DNA of 64,000 nucleotides from Leptolyngbya sp. O-77. Lineage in GTDB: Bacteria > Cyanobacteriota > Cyanobacteriia > Elainellales > Elainellaceae. Location: positions 2,455,001-2,519,000 of the forward strand of contig NZ_AP017367.1 of NCBI RefSeq assembly GCF_001548395.1, in the 5' to 3' direction. The notes under the pieces were generated by a model. That model did not search any database. It worked only from the letters and a program-made list of their open reading frames with translations, and had not been told where the DNA came from. Within the stretch, counting starts at the first letter, position 1, and the number at the start of each line of letters is the position of its first letter. The position numbers and the translations under genes are program-made. Shown one piece after another: positions 62,383 to 64,000 of this stretch.

Positions 62383-64000
62383 GAGACGGGCGCTTCTGAC
62401 GCATCGTCTGGCGCAATGCCGGAAGTTAGAGCATCGGCCGTAGCTTGGGGCGTTTCGCCTCTGGGTTCATTAGGGATTGCATTAGGGATTTCGTCAGGGG
62501 TGTCGTCGGGGGTGTCGTCGGGAACCGTGGAGTCAGGGCGATCGCCCTCGACCTCCTCAGTGACAGGCGCAGCAGCGATGGATTTCGACAAAAGCTGTTC
62601 GATTTCAACTGAGGGCTGGGGCAAGGTTTCCACCTCGGCAATGCGCTCCGGCATCAGACGGGCGTTGGGGTTGCTGCCGCCCAATCGTTTCAGCATTTTG
62701 GATTTGGGATTGTGCCACAGGTACAAGAGGCGATCGCCCTCCTGCAAGACCTCCGTCGAGGCAACCTGAAGCTGCCCGTCGCGCTCTACCAGCAGCGGCA
62801 TCAGCTTGCCGTCCGCAATCAGCGTTGCCAGATGCACCTGCTGCTCGACCAGGATCGGCTCCTGAAGGACGGTTTCTCCCAAGCGCACATCGCGATCCTC
62901 CAAGTAACGGTTCCAGGTTTTCAGCGGCATTTTGGGCACAAAGGCGGGCTGCACCTTGGGCGAGGCGGGAGAGGTTGTGGAGGCGCTAGCAACACTGGTG
63001 GTGGTCGCCACGGGTTCAGTCTCCTGGCTCAAATCTCCCGGCACAACGGCCAGCACGCGGGGCGGCTGAAACTCCTCCGCAGCCCGCTGCGCCAGCACTT
63101 GATTCACCTGGCCATTGCTGGTCAGCGCCAAAAAGGTGCCTGCCCGCCCCAGTCCCGCCTGCTCCAGCACGTCGGTATCGAGCGCACTACTGGCGATCGC
63201 CCGCAAACCCTCCTGTTCCGCCAGTTTGCACGCCGCCAGGTCAGTGTCGATCAGCACCACCGACTCGCCCCGCTCCTGAAACATGCGCCCAATTAGCAGG
63301 CTTAGCGGGTTGCAGCCGACAATCACCGCCCCCGTCGCCTGCTTAGACGTAATATCTAACCATTCTGCCACCCACCGCGCCGTCAGCCCCTGCAAAAACA
63401 CGGTCGAAAGGATCGTCAGAAACACCAGCGCCTTAATCGCCTCGCCACCGCTGATGCCGCGCTGAGTCAGCAAAATCGCAAACAGCGAGGCCACCGATGC
63501 AGACACAATGCCCCTGGGCGCAACCCAGCACATGAAGAGCTTCTGTCGCCAGTTCAGCCCGCTGTTCCAGGTACATACCGCCACATTCAACGGCCGCACG
63601 ACAAACATCAGCGCCAGCACCGTCAGCCCAGCGCCCCAGCCCAGCGCAAACAAACTGGCGATCGACAAATCCGCTGCCAGCAGCACGAATAAAATCGACA
63701 CCGCCAAAATTGTCAGTTGCTCCTTAAACCGCCGCAGCAGCCGCTCATCAGGAATCGACGAGGCCCGCAGCACCAACCCCGCCAGCACCACCGTCATCAA
63801 CCCCGACTCGCTGCGGATGCTCTGGGCCAGCCCAAACAAGCCCCACACGCCTGCCAGCACGACCAGATTTTTCTGCCCTTCCGACAAAAACTTCGCCTGT
63901 TTGAGAAATTGCCCCAGCAGCCAGCCGCCCAGTGCCCCAATGCCGCCGCCAATGCCCAGCCGCAGCAGCAGCCCACTGGCTACCGACAGCGGCGCTGCGT
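62379..64000 (-). CDS. cation:proton antiporter with TrkA-type domains (N terminus outside window)
   Basis: The frame is open to the window edge, so the start is missing. The visible part has the last TM helices of a CPA-type Na+/K+:H+ antiporter (SGLMTVVLAGLVLRAS, LTVLALMFVVRPLN, VAPRGIVSASVASLFAI) followed by a TrkA-N Rossmann domain (AVIVGCNPLSLLIGRM, VVLIDTD) and a TrkA-C-like domain (RDVRLGETVLQEPI), then a long acidic Pro/Thr-rich tail (SIPDDTPDDTPDE-like repeats). The KTN domain binds nucleotides and gates transport. The end overlaps the stop of the PAP gene by four bases. Confidence 0.92.
   Translation of the reverse strand, partial: AAPLSVASGLLLRLGIGGGIGALGGWLLGQFLKQAKFLSEGQKNLVVLAGVWGLFGLAQSIRSESGLMTVVLAGLVLRASSIPDERLLRRFKEQLTILAVSILFVLLAADLSIASLFALGWGAGLTVLALMFVVRPLNVAVCTWNSGLNWRQKLFMCWVAPRGIVSASVASLFAILLTQRGISGGEAIKALVFLTILSTVFLQGLTARWVAEWLDITSKQATGAVIVGCNPLSLLIGRMFQERGESVVLIDTDLAACKLAEQEGLRAIASSALDTDVLEQAGLGRAGTFLALTSNGQVNQVLAQRAAEEFQPPRVLAVVPGDLSQETEPVATTTSVASASTTSPASPKVQPAFVPKMPLKTWNRYLEDRDVRLGETVLQEPILVEQQVHLATLIADGKLMPLLVERDGQLQVASTEVLQEGDRLLYLWHNPKSKMLKRLGGSNPNARLMPERIAEVETLPQPSVEIEQLLSKSIAAAPVTEEVEGDRPDSTVPDDTPDDTPDEIPNAIPNEPRGETPQATADALTSGIAPDDASEAPVS

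Noticed and set aside
1..64000. CRISPR arrays, tRNA and rRNA genes
   Set aside because: No regularly spaced direct repeats of CRISPR type and no tRNA T-arm or cloverleaf signatures were recognised on reading either strand; a tRNA search program would be decisive.

Overview
This window is a chromosomal segment of a phycocyanin-containing cyanobacterium. The evidence is the very frequent HIP1 octamer GCGATCGC, a complete C-phycocyanin operon, pcyA (phycocyanobilin synthesis), an SpkB-type protein kinase and several small proteins of cyanobacterial type. Gene content and base composition recall filamentous Leptolyngbya/Thermoleptolyngbya-like strains, but that placement is inference. No rRNA, tRNA or CRISPR array was recognised.

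Layout. 1-2.9 kb: a truncated FAD oxidoreductase, an SbcD/Mre11-like exonuclease and folP. 3.6-15.4 kb: a tight signalling operon of three hybrid histidine kinases, a lone receiver and a receiver-adenylate cyclase, with four-base ATGA overlaps at three of the four junctions. 15.5-17.9 kb: a damaged yebC and a cyclopropane-fatty-acid-synthase-like methyltransferase. 18.2-27.5 kb (minus strand): cpcB-cpcA-hairpin-cpcC-cpcC-cpcD-cpcE-cpcF, then four cpcG-type rod linkers, one with a C-terminal membrane helix (CpcL type). 28-34.7 kb: RluA-family pseudouridine synthase, sat, a MntA/HepT toxin-antitoxin pair whose toxin gene carries an in-frame MITE-like insertion, and gluQ. 35-50 kb: Ser/Thr kinases around pcyA, pheT (frameshifted), a HEAT-repeat protein, argB, a long IP-repeat membrane protein, an acyltransferase and hslO. 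50.7-64 kb: ppx/gppA, hsp20, xth, a CDF transporter, a DUF554 protein, type-2 NADH dehydrogenase, family-4 uracil-DNA glycosylase, an XPA-like/Mrr-like fusion protein, glutaredoxin, a GT2 glycosyltransferase, a fibrillin-like protein and a truncated cation/proton antiporter.

Main points of interest. (i) 59020-59856 encodes a protein whose N-terminal ~95 residues resemble the zinc finger and DNA-binding core of eukaryotic nucleotide-excision-repair protein XPA, fused to an Mrr-like PD-(D/E)XK nuclease. The gene is AT-rich, lacks HIP1 and sits beside a DNA-repair glycosylase. (ii) A palindromic TA-flanked element inserted in hepT adds exactly 31 codons and keeps the frame. (iii) pheT, an essential gene, is broken by four +1 insertions in G runs, and yebC shows the same type of lesion, so sequence error is likely. 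(iv) The cpcG junctions are filled by heptamer repeats.

How the genes work together. The cpc cluster supplies the rod discs (CpcB/CpcA), rod linkers (CpcC, CpcD), the CpcA lyase (CpcE/F) and rod-core or membrane linkers (CpcG/CpcL). PcyA makes the bilin that they carry. The 3.6-15.4 kb operon probably forms a phosphorelay whose output includes cAMP.
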